From positions 25,955 through 89,954 of the forward strand of contig NZ_PGVH01000040.1 in assembly GCF_004168585.1 (NCBI RefSeq): a stretch of 64,000 bases of DNA, in the 5' to 3' direction. Shown one piece after another: positions 47,981 to 58,973 of the stretch; position 1 is the stretch's first letter, and the number at the start of each line of letters is the position of its first letter. The notes under the pieces were generated by a model, which was not told the DNA's origin, made no database searches, and was given only the letters and a program-made list of their open reading frames with translations. The translations under genes were made by a program, and so were the position numbers. This DNA comes from Shewanella sp. OPT22 (lineage in GTDB: Bacteria; Pseudomonadota; Gammaproteobacteria; Enterobacterales; Shewanellaceae).

Positions 47981-47997
47981 TTTACCTTTACGTAAAC
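47981..47997. promoter_or_regulatory. Candidate LiuR operator
   Basis: A perfect palindrome TTTACGTAAA (47987-47996) next to a second TTTACC half, about 45 bp before liuR. Its location suits an autoregulated MerR-type activator or repressor; binding is inferred. Confidence 0.45.
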
Positions 47998-48040
47998 TTC
48001 CTGTACCTTTCTACGAAATGATTTTTGAAATGGCAGTTCG

Positions 48041-48439
48041 ATGAGCGTAATCAGTAATTCTCCTAGTAGCTACTCTATTAGTGACTTATCAAAAGAGTTT
48101 GATATCACCACCAGAAGCATTCGCTTTTATGAAGACCAAGGTTTACTAAAGCCACAAAGAAGAGGTCAAACTCGAGTTTACAACTTAAAAGACAAAGTAC
48201 GTCTAAAGTTAATCCTTAGAGGTAAACGCTTAGGTTTTTCTTTAGCAGAAACTCGCAGATTGTTTGAGATGTATGATGCTGATAAATCAAGTACCAGTCA
48301 ACTGGATACTATGATCGAACTGATTGAAGAAAAGAAAGCAGCACTACAGCAGCAAATGGATGACATTAAAGTTGTGTTAATGGAACTCAATTCAGCTGAA
48401 CAACAGTGCAGAGCATCATTGTCGAATTCAAAAAAATAA
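48041..48439 (+). CDS. liuR: LiuR, MerR-family regulator of leucine degradation
   Basis: A 132-residue MerR-family regulator. The N-terminal winged helix (SISDLSKEFDITTRSIRFYEDQGLLKPQRRGQTRVY, given here in parts by position 11-46) is typical, followed by a coiled-coil dimer helix and no metal-binding cysteines. It is first in the liu operon, the arrangement reported for LiuR in gammaproteobacteria. It probably responds to a branched-chain catabolite and controls the operon. Confidence 0.9.
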   Translation: MSVISNSPSSYSISDLSKEFDITTRSIRFYEDQGLLKPQRRGQTRVYNLKDKVRLKLILRGKRLGFSLAETRRLFEMYDADKSSTSQLDTMIELIEEKKAALQQQMDDIKVVLMELNSAEQQCRASLSNSKK

Positions 48440-48492
48440 TAACAGTTAAAAATTGAAATAAATCACAAAATTGAAATAACAGGACCCTACAA

Positions 48493-49662
48493 ATGAGCGC
48501 ATTATACTCAAGCCTAAATTTCGGACTTGGCGAAGACGTCGATATGCTGCGTGATGCAGTACAACAGTTTGCCACCAATGAAATTGCGCCTTTAGCTGAA
48601 AAAGTTGACCAAGAAAATGAGTTTCCTAATGAACTATGGCCTGTATTTGGCGATATGGGATTACTTGGTGTAACGGTAGATGAAGAACTTGGCGGTGCCA
48701 ACATGGGCTACCTTGCTCACGTTGTCGCAATGGAAGAAATTTCTCGCGCCTCTGCTTCTATCGGCTTGAGTTACGGTGCTCATTCAAACCTTTGTGTTAA
48801 CCAAATTAACCGTAATGGTAATGCAGAGCAAAAAGCAAAGTATCTGCCTAAATTGATTTCAGGTGAACATATCGGTGCATTAGCAATGAGTGAGCCTAAT
48901 GCAGGTTCTGATGTGGTTTCAATGAAGCTTAATGCTCGTAAAGATGGCAATAAGTACATTCTGAACGGTAATAAAATGTGGATCACTAACGGCCCTGATG
49001 CAGATACTCTTGTTATCTATGCAAAAACAGACATCGAGAAAGGTGCTCACGGTATCACAGCATTCATTGTTGAAAAAACGTTCAAAGGTTTTTCAACAGC
49101 GCAGAAACTCGACAAGCTCGGCATGCGTGGTTCAAACACTTGTGAGCTCGTTTTCGAAGACTGTGAAGTGCCAGAAGAAAACATTCTTGGTAAGTTAAAC
49201 GAAGGCGTTAAAGTCTTGATGAGTGGCCTAGACTACGAGCGAGTTGTACTTGCTGGCGGTCCATTAGGCATTATGCAAGCGTGTATGGACATTGTTGTTC
49301 CTTATGTTCATGACCGAGTTCAGTTTGGTAAATCCATTGGCGAATTCCAACTCATTCAAGGCAAACTGGCTGACATGTATACCCAAATGAATGCCGCTCG
49401 TTCATACGTTTATGCCGTTGCAAAGTCTTGCGATCGTGGGGAAACCACTCGAAAAGATGCTGCTGGCGCGATTCTTTACAGTGCTGAGCTGGCAACGAAA
49501 ATGGCATTAGATGCAATTCAGCTATTGGGTGGTAACGGCTACATCAACGAATACGCAACTGGTCGTCTGCTTCGTGATGCGAAGCTTTACGAAATCGGGG
49601 CTGGCACTTCAGAAATTCGCCGCATGCTCATTGGCCGTGAGCTATTTAACGAAACAAAATAA
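48493..49662 (+). CDS. liuA: Isovaleryl-CoA dehydrogenase
   Basis: A 389-residue acyl-CoA dehydrogenase oxidising isovaleryl-CoA to 3-methylcrotonyl-CoA with [14 protein letters not shown] (131-141) and [18 protein letters not shown] (162-179) are FAD/substrate contacts; the catalytic base Glu249 lies in [13 protein letters not shown], the isovaleryl-CoA dehydrogenase position. The C-terminal [22 protein letters not shown] is intact. It follows liuR by 53 bp and leads the structural genes. Confidence 0.95.
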   Translation: MSALYSSLNFGLGEDVDMLRDAVQQFATNEIAPLAEKVDQENEFPNELWPVFGDMGLLGVTVDEELGGANMGYLAHVVAMEEISRASASIGLSYGAHSNLCVNQINRNGNAEQKAKYLPKLISGEHIGALAMSEPNAGSDVVSMKLNARKDGNKYILNGNKMWITNGPDADTLVIYAKTDIEKGAHGITAFIVEKTFKGFSTAQKLDKLGMRGSNTCELVFEDCEVPEENILGKLNEGVKVLMSGLDYERVVLAGGPLGIMQACMDIVVPYVHDRVQFGKSIGEFQLIQGKLADMYTQMNAARSYVYAVAKSCDRGETTRKDAAGAILYSAELATKMALDAIQLLGGNGYINEYATGRLLRDAKLYEIGAGTSEIRRMLIGRELFNETK

Positions 49663-49674
49663 TCTCATCTTTAT

Positions 49675-49698
49675 ATCAGGAGCTCATCAGCTCCTGAT
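49675..49698 (+). other. Intercistronic hairpin between liuA and liuB
   Basis: Perfect 10-bp arms ATCAGGAGCT / AGCTCCTGAT with a CATC loop. No strong T-run follows. It may stabilise the liuA end of the message or cause partial termination. Confidence 0.5.
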
Positions 49699-49720
49699 TC
49701 TGTTTTGAAGGATTAAGCCA

Positions 49721-51328
49721 GTGACACATATTAATAGTCGTATCAATACTCGTACCGAAGAGTTTAAAAAGAAACACAATGATATGGCGGACTTGGTTGC
49801 TGATCTGCAACAAGAGCTCGCTAAGATTCAACAAGGCGGTGGCGAAGTCGCCATGCAACGTCACCTTTCCCGTGGAAAACTTGCTCCCCGTGAACGCATC
49901 GAAAAGCTATTAGATCCAGGTTCTCCATTTATCGAGCTTTCACAATTTGCCGCTTATGACGTTTACGATGCCAACATTCCTGCTGCTGGCATTATTACAG
50001 GTATCGGCCGTGTAAGCGGTGTCGAATGTATGATCATCGCCAACGATGCAACAGTAAAAGGTGGAACTTACTATCCACTTACGGTTAAAAAACACATTCG
50101 TGCACAAGAAATTGCTGAGCGTTGCCACCTTCCATGCATATCTTTAGTTGACTCAGGTGGCGCATTCTTACCGCTGCAAGACGAAGTATTCCCAGATCGT
50201 GACCATTTCGGCCGCATCTTCTATAACCAAGCAAAAATGTCAGCAAAAGGCATTCCGCAAATTGCTGTAGTCATGGGCTTATGTACTGCCGGCGGTGCTT
50301 ATGTACCCGCTATGGCGGATGAGTCAATCATCGTTAAAGAGCAAGGCACCATATTCTTAGCAGGCCCACCATTGGTTAAAGCCGCTACGGGTGAGGAAGT
50401 TACTGCAGAAGAACTCGGTGGTGCAGAGGTTCACACTAAGATATCTGGTGTGGCAGATCACATGGCTCAAAATGATGAGCATGCACTCGAATTAGCTCGA
50501 AAATCAGTATCTCGCTTAAATCATAAAAAAGAAATCGAAAGCACGCTTACTGATGTTAAGCCGCCTAAATATAGCATTGAAGAGCTGTACGGCATTGTCG
50601 GTACTGATCTTAAAAAGCCATTCGATGTGAAAGAAGTGATAGCTCGTATTGTTGATGACTCTGATTTTGATGAATTTAAAGCAAACTATGGCCCTACTCT
50701 CGTTTGTGGCTTTGCTCGAATTCATGGTTACCCTGTTGGTATCATCGCTAACAACGGCATTCTATTCTCAGAATCTGCGCAAAAAGGCGCTCACTTTATT
50801 GAAATTTGCTGCCAGCGTAAAATTCCACTCTTGTTCTTACAAAATATTACCGGATTTATGGTGGGTAAAAAGTATGAACATGAAGGCATAGCTAAGCATG
50901 GCGCTAAAATGGTGACTGCCGTTTCATGTGCCACTGTGCCTAAATTCACCGTATTAATTGGCGGTAGTTACGGCGCAGGTAACTACGGCATGTGTGGTCG
51001 TGCATTTGATCCAACCATGATGTGGATGTGGCCAAACGCTCGCATCTCAGTAATGGGTGGAGAACAAGCTGCAGGCGTATTAGCTACCGTGAAAAAAGAC
51101 GGTATGGCTCGCAAAGGCCAAACGTGGACTGAGCAAGAAGAAGCCTATTTTAAAGCACCAATCGTCGAACAATACGACAAAGCGGGTCACCCTTATCATG
51201 CCAGCGCTCGATTATGGGATGACGGTATTATCGACCCTGCACAAACTCGTGATGTGGTTGGTCTTGCACTTTCATCTGCGTTCAACGCACCAATTGAAGA
51301 CACCAAGTTTGGTGTGTTCCGCATGTAA
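49721..51328 (+). CDS. liuB: Methylcrotonoyl-CoA carboxylase, carboxyltransferase subunit
   Basis: A 535-residue beta subunit that carboxylates 3-methylcrotonyl-CoA using carboxybiotin. The carboxyltransferase halves contain [16 protein letters not shown] and [18 protein letters not shown], with oxyanion glycines intact. It starts at GTG 49721 ([16 protein letters not shown]), preceded by GAAGGA. It works with the biotin-carrying LiuD. Confidence 0.94.
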   Translation: MTHINSRINTRTEEFKKKHNDMADLVADLQQELAKIQQGGGEVAMQRHLSRGKLAPRERIEKLLDPGSPFIELSQFAAYDVYDANIPAAGIITGIGRVSGVECMIIANDATVKGGTYYPLTVKKHIRAQEIAERCHLPCISLVDSGGAFLPLQDEVFPDRDHFGRIFYNQAKMSAKGIPQIAVVMGLCTAGGAYVPAMADESIIVKEQGTIFLAGPPLVKAATGEEVTAEELGGAEVHTKISGVADHMAQNDEHALELARKSVSRLNHKKEIESTLTDVKPPKYSIEELYGIVGTDLKKPFDVKEVIARIVDDSDFDEFKANYGPTLVCGFARIHGYPVGIIANNGILFSESAQKGAHFIEICCQRKIPLLFLQNITGFMVGKKYEHEGIAKHGAKMVTAVSCATVPKFTVLIGGSYGAGNYGMCGRAFDPTMMWMWPNARISVMGGEQAAGVLATVKKDGMARKGQTWTEQEEAYFKAPIVEQYDKAGHPYHASARLWDDGIIDPAQTRDVVGLALSSAFNAPIEDTKFGVFRM

Positions 51329-51340
51329 GGGAGTTTTGCA

Positions 51341-52168
51341 ATGACCAACGTTTATTCTGAAAAAAACTTCCAGCACATTCAATGTGAATTGGAAAAAGGT
51401 GTTGGCAAACTGATCTTAGATCGAGCTGAAAAGCACAACGCCTTTGATGAAGTCATGATTGCTGAACTGATCACAGCACTTGATTTATTTGCTCAAAATA
51501 AAAATTGCCAAATGCTTCTACTAAAAGCGAATGGCAAAAACTTCAGCGCAGGTGCCGATTTAAATTGGATGCGCAAGCAAGCTAAGATGGATTTTGAGCA
51601 AAACCTCACCGACGCCAATGAGCTTGCCCGCTTAATGCATGATTTAGATAAATTTCCTAAACCAACATTGGTTCAAGTGAATGGCGCTGCCTTTGGTGGT
51701 GCTTTAGGTCTGATTTGTTGTTGCGATATCGCCATTGCTAACATGCGTGCCAGTTTTTGTTTGAGTGAAGTTAAATTAGGCTTAATTCCAGCGGTTATTA
51801 GTCCTTATGTTGTTCGTGCAATGGGTAACCGAGCTTCACGCCGCTACATGCTAACGGCTGAACGCTTTACTGCTGAAACCGCACTACAACTGCAAGTTAT
51901 TCATGAAATTAATGATGATTTAGACGCTGCATCGCAACCAATTATTGATGCTCTACTGGCGAATAGCCCTCAAGGTATGGATTGGTGTAAAAAGCTGATC
52001 TCACACCTTGAAGGTGGTGAAATTAATTCGGATACCCTAGCGCACACCAGCGACTTGATTTCACGCATTCGTGTATCCGAAGAAGGCCAAGAAGGTTTAA
52101 ATGCTTTTTTTGAAAAACGTAAGCCGAATTGGGCACAAGCAAACACCACTGAGCTAGGAGCGAAATAA
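51341..52168 (+). CDS. liuC: Methylglutaconyl-CoA hydratase
   Basis: A 275-residue crotonase-family enzyme converting 3-methylglutaconyl-CoA to HMG-CoA. The oxyanion-hole segments KNFSAGADLNWMRK and VNGAAFGGALGLICCCD are present, with the hydratase Glu in CLSEVKLGLIPAVISPYV. It lies 12 bp after liuB and 2 bp before liuD. Function is inferred from family and operon position. Confidence 0.93.
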   Translation: MTNVYSEKNFQHIQCELEKGVGKLILDRAEKHNAFDEVMIAELITALDLFAQNKNCQMLLLKANGKNFSAGADLNWMRKQAKMDFEQNLTDANELARLMHDLDKFPKPTLVQVNGAAFGGALGLICCCDIAIANMRASFCLSEVKLGLIPAVISPYVVRAMGNRASRRYMLTAERFTAETALQLQVIHEINDDLDAASQPIIDALLANSPQGMDWCKKLISHLEGGEINSDTLAHTSDLISRIRVSEEGQEGLNAFFEKRKPNWAQANTTELGAK

Positions 52169-52170
52169 TA

Positions 52171-54168
52171 ATGTTCAATAAGCTATTAATTGCAAACCGT
52201 GGTGAAATCGCTTGCCGAATTATTGCCACGGCCAAAAAAATGGGCGTAAAAACAGTTGCGGTATATTCAGATGCTGATGCTAACGCTCGCCATGTTGCCG
52301 CTGCTGATGAAGCTTTTTATTTAGGTGGCAGTGCCCCAGCTGAATCGTATTTACGTGGCCACGCCATTATTGACGTTGCGAAGCGCAGCGGTGCTCAAGC
52401 AATTCATCCAGGTTATGGTTTCTTATCTGAAAATGCGGATTTTGCGCGTAAGTGTGAGAAAGCGGGTATTGAATTCGTAGGCCCAAGCTCTGACGCTATT
52501 GATTCTATGGGCAGTAAAAGTGCTGCAAAAGTGATCATGACCGCTGCGAAAGTTCCATTAGTTCCGGGTTATCATGGCGACGACCAATCTAATGACGTGC
52601 TGCTAACAGAAGCACACAAAGTCGGTTATCCGCAACTGATTAAAGCGGCATACGGCGGCGGTGGTAAAGGCATGCGTATCGTTGAGAGCCAAGCTGAGCT
52701 TCAAGGTGCCATTGATTCAGCTCGCCGTGAAGCAGCCTCGTCGTTTGGTAATGACAAGTTATTGATGGAGCGTTACCTCCGTCAACCACGCCATGTTGAA
52801 GTGCAAGTGTTTGCAGATAAACACGGAAATTGTGTTTACCTGTCTGATCGTGATTGTTCAGTGCAACGTCGACATCAAAAAGTTGTTGAGGAAGCACCTG
52901 CACCAGGTTTATCTGAAGATCTCAGAAAGCAAATGGGTGAAGCGGCTGTTGCTGCAGCAAAAGCCATTGATTATGTCGGCGCAGGTACGGTTGAATTTCT
53001 GCTTGATACTGATAACAGTTTTTACTTTATGGAGATGAACACTCGTCTTCAAGTTGAACATCCCGTTACTGAACTTGTTACAGGCCAAGATTTGGTCGAA
53101 TGGCAATTAAAAGTGGCAGAAGGTCAAACTCTGCCATTACAACAAGATGAAATTCGCATTCAAGGCCACTCCTTTGAAGTTCGAGTTTACGCTGAAGACC
53201 CGCAAAACGAGTTCTTACCAGCAAGCGGTAAACTCGATTACTTACGTGAACCTGCTGAAAATCATTACGTACGCATCGATTCAGGTATTCGTGAAGCTGA
53301 TGTCATTTCTAACTTCTACGATCCAATGATCTCTAAGTTAATTGTGTGGGATGAAGATAGAAACCTTGCATTGCAGCGTATGGTCAATGCGTTAGACGAT
53401 TACAAAATTGTCGGTCTTAAGCATAACATTGCGTTCCTGCGTTCAATCATTCTGCATCCTGCTTTTGCAGGCGAGAATTTCAGTACAGATTTCATTGAGC
53501 GATACGGAGATGAACTATTAGCCGTTGCTGCAACAGAAAACCATAAAGTTCTGGCAATTGCAGGCTTACACCAAGTGCTTTATCGTAAACAACTTGCTAA
53601 TGCTGCATTAGCAAACCAAAACGATAGCGTGTCACCTTGGAATACCCTAGCAGGCTTTAGAATCAATCAAACCAACCAACATCAAGTTCGTTTGCTTGAC
53701 GATGAGCAGCAATTGCTTGAGCTCAATATCAGCGAAACAGTAGCTGGCTTTGATGTGAAGTTTGATGATAAACAAGTTCATGTTTCAGGCGTACTTCACG
53801 GTGATACTTTAAAAGTGCAACTTGGCGATCACCAATTCAGCCTAAAAGTTGCCCAAGTTGAAAATAACTTCACTCTTTTCCTAGATACACAACAATTCCA
53901 CTTTAAAGCGGTTCAAGCGCAAGAGCTTGAACAAGAAGATTCTGGAACGGATCAACTCAAAGCACCTATGAACGGTACGATTGTGACTCACCTTGTCGAA
54001 GTAGGCAGCGATGTTGAAGCAGGACAAGGCTTATTAGTCATGGAAGCCATGAAAATGGAATACACCATTGAAGCACCATTTGCGGGGACTGTGTCTGAGT
54101 TTTTCTTCCATCCAGGCGATTTGGTTAGCGATGGTTCATTACTCTTAGACATGAAAGAGGCCGAATAA
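52171..54168 (+). CDS. liuD: Methylcrotonoyl-CoA carboxylase, biotin-carboxylase/carrier subunit
   Basis: A 665-residue alpha subunit. Biotin carboxylase domain (about 1-450): [16 protein letters not shown], the ATP-grasp [13 protein letters not shown], and [15 protein letters not shown] middle domain follows, then a biotinyl carrier domain at the C-terminus with VMEAMKMEY, where Lys628 carries biotin. Start 2 bp after liuC indicates coupling. Confidence 0.95.
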   Translation: MFNKLLIANRGEIACRIIATAKKMGVKTVAVYSDADANARHVAAADEAFYLGGSAPAESYLRGHAIIDVAKRSGAQAIHPGYGFLSENADFARKCEKAGIEFVGPSSDAIDSMGSKSAAKVIMTAAKVPLVPGYHGDDQSNDVLLTEAHKVGYPQLIKAAYGGGGKGMRIVESQAELQGAIDSARREAASSFGNDKLLMERYLRQPRHVEVQVFADKHGNCVYLSDRDCSVQRRHQKVVEEAPAPGLSEDLRKQMGEAAVAAAKAIDYVGAGTVEFLLDTDNSFYFMEMNTRLQVEHPVTELVTGQDLVEWQLKVAEGQTLPLQQDEIRIQGHSFEVRVYAEDPQNEFLPASGKLDYLREPAENHYVRIDSGIREADVISNFYDPMISKLIVWDEDRNLALQRMVNALDDYKIVGLKHNIAFLRSIILHPAFAGENFSTDFIERYGDELLAVAATENHKVLAIAGLHQVLYRKQLANAALANQNDSVSPWNTLAGFRINQTNQHQVRLLDDEQQLLELNISETVAGFDVKFDDKQVHVSGVLHGDTLKVQLGDHQFSLKVAQVENNFTLFLDTQQFHFKAVQAQELEQEDSGTDQLKAPMNGTIVTHLVEVGSDVEAGQGLLVMEAMKMEYTIEAPFAGTVSEFFFHPGDLVSDGSLLLDMKEAE

Positions 54169-54169
54169 T

Positions 54170-55051
54170 ATGCAAGTGAGCATTTTTGAGGTTGGAGCAC
54201 GTGACGGCTTGCAAAATGAAGCAGCCGTTAGCACTCAAGATAAAGTAACACTGATTAACGGTCTTGCCGATGCTGGTGTAAGACGTATCGAAGCGGCCAG
54301 TTTCGTATCCCCAAAATGGGTGCCACAAATGGCCGATTCAGCTACGGTAATGGATCAAATTGCACGTAAACCGGACGTGCAATACAGTGCATTAACGCCA
54401 AACTTAAAAGGTCTTGAAGCAGCACTTGCTGCGGATGCCGATGAAGTTGCTATTTTTGGGTCAGCGTCGGAAGCGTTTAGCCAGAAAAACATTAATTGTT
54501 CAATCGAAGAATCCATTGCTCGTTTTAAACCTGTAATGGAATTAGCCAAAGAGCACAACTTACCCGTTCGTGGCTATGTTTCTTGTGCACTTGGCTGTCC
54601 CTATGAAGGTGAGGTTGCAATATCAGAAGTCACTCGAGTCACTGAATTACTGCACAATATGGGCTGCTATGAAGTGTCATTAGGTGACACCATAGGTGTA
54701 GGCACCCCAAGAAAGGCAAAAGCGATGCTTGAAGCTGTTGCGCAAACAGTGCCCGTTGAAAAGCTTGCTCTGCACTTCCATGACACTTATGGTCAAGCTC
54801 TAGCGAATATTCAGGCGTGTTTAGAGACTGGAATTAGCACCTTTGATTCATCCGTAGCAGGCTTAGGTGGTTGCCCTTATGCTAAAGGCGCCTCGGGTAA
54901 TTTAGCTACCGAAGATTTAGTTTACATGCTTCATGGTATGGGCTTACACACAGATATTGATTTAGAGCAACTGGCTCATGTTGGGCAAAAGATTTGTAAA
55001 GCTTTAGGACGAACAAACGGTTCAAAAGTCGCTAAGGCATTATTGGGATAA
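54170..55051 (+). CDS. liuE: Hydroxymethylglutaryl-CoA lyase
   Basis: A 293-residue HMG-CoA lyase that cleaves HMG-CoA to acetyl-CoA and acetoacetate. The N-terminal [17 protein letters not shown] (metal His) and the signature [14 protein letters not shown] with its catalytic Cys are all present. It starts 1 bp after the liuD stop. Confidence 0.96.
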   Translation: MQVSIFEVGARDGLQNEAAVSTQDKVTLINGLADAGVRRIEAASFVSPKWVPQMADSATVMDQIARKPDVQYSALTPNLKGLEAALAADADEVAIFGSASEAFSQKNINCSIEESIARFKPVMELAKEHNLPVRGYVSCALGCPYEGEVAISEVTRVTELLHNMGCYEVSLGDTIGVGTPRKAKAMLEAVAQTVPVEKLALHFHDTYGQALANIQACLETGISTFDSSVAGLGGCPYAKGASGNLATEDLVYMLHGMGLHTDIDLEQLAHVGQKICKALGRTNGSKVAKALLG

Positions 55052-55094
55052 CCTCCCCTACAGATAAAATACCAAAGAATAAAAGGAAAACCCT

Positions 55095-55805
55095 ATGGCA
55101 GGACTTAATAAAGTAGTCAATAGCTACGAAGAAGCGCTAGATGGTCTGAAAAGTGACATGACGATTATGGTTGGTGGTTTTGGTTTGTGCGGCATTCCTG
55201 AAGGCCTAATCGCTCAAATGACCAAAATGGACATCAATGGTTTAACAGCTATTTCGAATAATGCGGGTGTTGATGATTTTGGATTAGGCCTTTTACTTCA
55301 AAAACGTCAGATCGCCACCATGATGGCTTCATACGTAGGTGAAAATGCCACATTTGAAAAACAAATGTTATCTGGCGAACTTAATGTAATTCTGACTCCT
55401 CAAGGCACGCTCGCTGAAAAAATTCGTGCAGGCGGTGCAGGCATTCCTGCTTTCTTTACGGCTACTGGTTACGGAACACCAATCGCTGAAGGCAAAGAGA
55501 CGCGTGAAATTGATGGGCGTCACTACGTACTTGAGCCTTCGTTGACGTCAGATTTTGCCTTAGTTCGTGCTTGGAAAGCCGACACTATGGGTAACCTGGT
55601 TTTCCGTAAAACAGCGGCTAACTTCAATCCAATGATGGCAACAGCAGGTAAAATTACGGTTGTTGAAGCTGAGCACATTGTTGAACCGGGTGAATTGGAT
55701 CCTGATCATATCCACACGCCAGGCATATACGTTGATCGTGTTATCCAAGGTACGTTCGAAAAGCGTATTGAGCAGCGTACCGTCAAAGCACCAGAGCAGG
55801 CATAA
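55095..55805 (+). CDS. 3-oxoacid CoA-transferase, subunit A
   Basis: A 236-residue alpha subunit of a succinyl-CoA/acetate:acetoacetate CoA transferase. The CoA-binding [12 protein letters not shown] motif (about 28-39) is intact. It would activate the acetoacetate made by LiuE to acetoacetyl-CoA. It starts 43 bp after liuE and 12 bp before subunit B, in the operon. ScoA/AtoD naming depends on the CoA donor, which cannot be told. Confidence 0.93.
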   Translation: MAGLNKVVNSYEEALDGLKSDMTIMVGGFGLCGIPEGLIAQMTKMDINGLTAISNNAGVDDFGLGLLLQKRQIATMMASYVGENATFEKQMLSGELNVILTPQGTLAEKIRAGGAGIPAFFTATGYGTPIAEGKETREIDGRHYVLEPSLTSDFALVRAWKADTMGNLVFRKTAANFNPMMATAGKITVVEAEHIVEPGELDPDHIHTPGIYVDRVIQGTFEKRIEQRTVKAPEQA

Positions 55806-55817
55806 GGAGGCAACACC

Positions 55818-56474
55818 ATGGCATTATCAAGAGAACAAATGGCACAACGTGTTGCTAAAGAATTAAAAGATGGATTTTATGTAAATTTAGGCATCGGCAT
55901 CCCTACCCTAGTTGCAAACTATGTGCCTGATGGCATGCAGTTGATGCTGCAATCTGAAAACGGTTTGTTGGGTATGGGCGAGTTTCCAACTGAAGAAACT
56001 ATCGATGCAGACCTCATCAACGCAGGTAAGCAAACGGTTACAGCGGTTAAAGGTGCTTCGTTTTTCTCATCAGCTGAGAGCTTTGCTATGATCCGTGGCG
56101 GCCATGTTGACCTAACGGTATTGGGTGCATTTGAAGTCGATGTAAATGGTTCAATTGCGTCATGGATGATTCCAGGTAAGCTCATTAAAGGCATGGGCGG
56201 CGCAATGGATTTAGTTGCAGGTGCTGACAACATCATCGTGATGATGACGCATGCTGATAAGCGTGGTAACTCTAAACTGTTACCTTTATGTGAGTTGCCT
56301 TTAACTGGTTACGGCTGCATTAAACGTGTTATCACTGACTTAGCTTTACTCGAAATCAAAGATGGCGCATTCCATTTAATTGAGCGTGCTCCGGGAGTTT
56401 CCGTTGAAGAAATTCAATCTAAGACCGCAGGTAAATTAGTGGTTGAAGGTGATGTGCCAGAGATGGTGATTTAA
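55818..56474 (+). CDS. 3-oxoacid CoA-transferase, subunit B
   Basis: A 218-residue beta subunit. The catalytic Glu47 lies in MLQSENGLLGMG, the class I CoA-transferase signature. The GIGIPTLVANYVP segment and the C-terminal part (LPLTGYGCIKRVITDLALLEI) match ScoB/AtoA. AAGGAGG precedes the start, overlapping the end of subunit A. It is the last gene of the operon. Confidence 0.94.
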   Translation: MALSREQMAQRVAKELKDGFYVNLGIGIPTLVANYVPDGMQLMLQSENGLLGMGEFPTEETIDADLINAGKQTVTAVKGASFFSSAESFAMIRGGHVDLTVLGAFEVDVNGSIASWMIPGKLIKGMGGAMDLVAGADNIIVMMTHADKRGNSKLLPLCELPLTGYGCIKRVITDLALLEIKDGAFHLIERAPGVSVEEIQSKTAGKLVVEGDVPEMVI

Positions 56475-56540
56475 TTTAAACGATATTAAGTCTTTTCTTT
56501 ACCGTTTTTCGAAAGATTAGAACCTAAGTTCACGTTATCC

Positions 56541-56574
56541 AAGAGGGGAAATCTACAACGATTTCCCCTCTTTT
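56541..56574 (+). terminator. Terminator of the liu operon
   Basis: Stem AAGAGGGGAAATC / GATTTCCCCTCTT (13 bp) with a 6-base loop, ending in T4. Confidence 0.85.
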
Positions 56575-56751
56575 ATTCTCTACTCCGCCAAACCAACATC
56601 TCTTACAATAAGTAGTATTTAGCGTTATCTTGCCGACAAATAAGACTAAAATATCTTAACATTAAAATTTAATTGGTTAATTTTTAACAACTTTCCTGCT
56701 ATGTTAATTGAACATACTACCTATTTATTTAGGTTCAACATGGAGAGTATG

Positions 56752-57810
56752 ATGAAAAGGATAATATTGTTCTGTTTGTTAGCTTTACCGGCCTACATTA
56801 TTAATGCTGCGGATTTAGTTGTCGCAAAAGAAGTAACATTAGATTCAAAAGCGCTAAACCACAAACGTCAACTGCTTGTTAGCCTCCCAGATTCATACCA
56901 AGAAAGCGACAAAAAATATCCAGTGATATACTTGCTCCATGGACAGTGGGACATGCTTCCAGCCGTAGCCACTTTGGACTTAATTTCGGCCAAATTACCC
57001 GAATTCATTGTTATTGGTGTTCAAAGCAAGGGTTTAGAGTTAAAGCCTATTGATGGTAAATCAACACCATTTGAACGCTTTCTTTCAGAAGAAATCGTTC
57101 CTTTCGTTAATGGAAAATACAGAGCTGCTGATTATCGTATTTTATCCGGTCATTCGAATTCTGGGCGATTTGTTTTAGATTACTGGCTAAAGGACAAGGG
57201 CACTTTTTCTGAATATTACGCTTTCAGCCCTTCGCTGGAAGATGGCTATATTTCAAATAGAATAAAAAGTTTTAAAAATTCAGAGATACAACAGCTAGCA
57301 CCTGTTGTGATGACGATGGCCAATGAAGGGGAACATATGCAAAACCCCTTTAATGAAATAAAACACCGCCTAGAATACCTTCCCAACTTATCTATAGCCA
57401 TTAAGAAATTTCCAGAACAATCTCACCAGTCAACCAAACATCCATCACTCAAGTTTGCTCTTGAGACAAGCTTTAAAGGCTGGGAGCCAACATATGAAAT
57501 AAAAGTTGGTGGTCTACAGGGTTTAAAGCAGCACTATAAAAACCTTTCTTCAAAATTTGGTTTTTCTGTAACTCCACCAGCAAATATGCTGCCAAGGTTG
57601 GTTGTATATCATGTTATGTCTAAAGATAAAAATGCATTAAACCAAGTTCGTGAACATATTAAGTATGCAATAAAACTCTCAGATGAAAATACCTCTAGTT
57701 TATTCGAGATATCTGATCACTTCATCAATAATGGCGAAGTAGATGTTGGGAAAGTTATATTGAATGAGACTTGTAAGATTGTAAGAAAGAATAAGCGATG
57801 CCCGCTTTAA
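56752..57810 (+). CDS. Secreted putative esterase (esterase D/Fes-like)
   Basis: A 352-residue alpha/beta hydrolase of the PF00756 putative-esterase family. A signal peptide ends near INAAD (about residue 19). YPVIYLLHGQWD gives the oxyanion region and SGHSNSGRF the nucleophile Ser. A His follows in KFPEQSHQSTKHPS. The C-terminal 110 residues (YEIKVGGLQGLKQHYKNL...) are a separate helical part seen in such exported esterases. The start ATG 56752 has GGAG at proper spacing; two more ATG codons lie upstream. Substrate unknown. Confidence 0.83.
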   Translation: MKRIILFCLLALPAYIINAADLVVAKEVTLDSKALNHKRQLLVSLPDSYQESDKKYPVIYLLHGQWDMLPAVATLDLISAKLPEFIVIGVQSKGLELKPIDGKSTPFERFLSEEIVPFVNGKYRAADYRILSGHSNSGRFVLDYWLKDKGTFSEYYAFSPSLEDGYISNRIKSFKNSEIQQLAPVVMTMANEGEHMQNPFNEIKHRLEYLPNLSIAIKKFPEQSHQSTKHPSLKFALETSFKGWEPTYEIKVGGLQGLKQHYKNLSSKFGFSVTPPANMLPRLVVYHVMSKDKNALNQVREHIKYAIKLSDENTSSLFEISDHFINNGEVDVGKVILNETCKIVRKNKRCPL

Positions 57811-57827
57811 TTTAACGGTATTAAAGT

Positions 57828-58208
57828 ATGAAACACACTGGCTCTTGCCACTGCGGTGCAATAAAATTCGAAATTGAGTGCCCTGATGAAATTGAAGTAG
57901 AAGATTGCAACTGCTCCATTTGCAGTAAGTCTGGGTATTTACATTTAATTCTCCCCTTAAGCAAATTCAAACTGCTTGAGGGAGTAGAAAATCTATCAAC
58001 CTATACCTTTGGTTCTGGAATCGCTAAACATATCTTCTGCAAAACATGTGGTATAAAACCTTTCTATACACCACGCTCAAACCCTGATGGTATTGATATC
58101 AATCTAAGGTGCTTAGATACTAAACTGAGTAAAATTAATATTGTGAAGTTTGATGGCCAAGAATGGGAAAAGAATGCCCATATCTTGGCGCATAAAAGCA
58201 AACATTAA
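57828..58208 (+). CDS. GFA/CENP-V domain protein
   Basis: A 126-residue zinc protein of the glutathione-dependent formaldehyde-activating (GFA) family. The zinc cysteines lie in GSCHCGAIKFE, EDCNCSICSKSG and FCKTCGIKPFY. Members activate formaldehyde with glutathione or have unknown thiol chemistry. The end overlaps the converging orphan gene by 4 bp. Confidence 0.88.
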   Translation: MKHTGSCHCGAIKFEIECPDEIEVEDCNCSICSKSGYLHLILPLSKFKLLEGVENLSTYTFGSGIAKHIFCKTCGIKPFYTPRSNPDGIDINLRCLDTKLSKINIVKFDGQEWEKNAHILAHKSKH

Positions 58209-58816
58209 GAGCTTTTTATGGTTGAAACGTAATACTGATTAGGATAATGCGATCCCTTTCTGTTTAATTCAGGAGAATTATGATAACAAGCCACAGCTTC
58301 ATTTTCTTCGCCTGACTCAACTCCAGCTACTTCAATTGCCTCTGAACTTTTCTCAAATGCAAAAGCAAGCATTGATGGTAACTTTCCAAATTTTTTCATT
58401 TCTTCAGACGGATCTTTAGCAATTTCATCTAAGTCTGACATAAAAGCTTTATATGAGCTTAAGTAGTTTTCTCTTAACTCAGACCTTCCGGATTCAGAAA
58501 CAATTTTACAAGTTAAGTGGCACAAATGAGTATGATATTGTTGCAGTTTGTAATCCGCATAATCATCTAGTAAATCCGCTTTCTGTAGGTCGTCCATATT
58601 AGAAGCTTTTTTATAAAAAAGCTCTACAGCATCCATAGCTTCTAGTAATCTTTGCTTATCACAAGGAAAACACAGAGTATAATCTGTCTCTTCAACCTTA
58701 AAAGCTTGAGGCTCATATTTATCCAACTGGCTAAAATCATCAGCCGCATTTTTTGCCAATATTTTGTTATAGTAACAACTGGCATTATGAGAAATATGTG
58801 CTGAACTTGTTGACAT
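58205..58816 (-). CDS. Orphan helical protein, unknown function
   Basis: Not recognised. From MSTSSAHIS (start chosen at ATG 58816, after AGAGGT) it has 203 residues, mostly helical and acidic, with no signal peptide. Several Cys and His (CFPCDKQR, HTHLCHLTCK) could bind metal or be chance. The C-terminus is Gly/Asn/Tyr-rich. The composition resembles other orphan proteins in the window. Confidence 0.6.
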   Translation of the reverse strand: MSTSSAHISHNASCYYNKILAKNAADDFSQLDKYEPQAFKVEETDYTLCFPCDKQRLLEAMDAVELFYKKASNMDDLQKADLLDDYADYKLQQYHTHLCHLTCKIVSESGRSELRENYLSSYKAFMSDLDEIAKDPSEEMKKFGKLPSMLAFAFEKSSEAIEVAGVESGEENEAVACYHNSPELNRKGSHYPNQYYVSTIKSS

Positions 58817-58928
58817 AATTGTTACCTCTAAAGCTTTTAATTTCACTAGAATTAGTAAGTTAAACTCTTTTTATATTATTAACCGAACAGCCACCAATTA
58901 AACTTTGTTAATGTTGTTCAATAATTTA

Positions 58929-58951
58929 TAAAAAAAGCGCTGAAATAGCGC
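58929..58951 (-). terminator. Terminator of the Tat-signal small protein gene
   Basis: On the minus strand: stem GCGCT / AGCGC with a 5-base loop followed by T7-8, 23 bp after the stop. Confidence 0.7.
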
Positions 58952-58973
58952 CTTTTTAAAGAGAAATCTAGGA

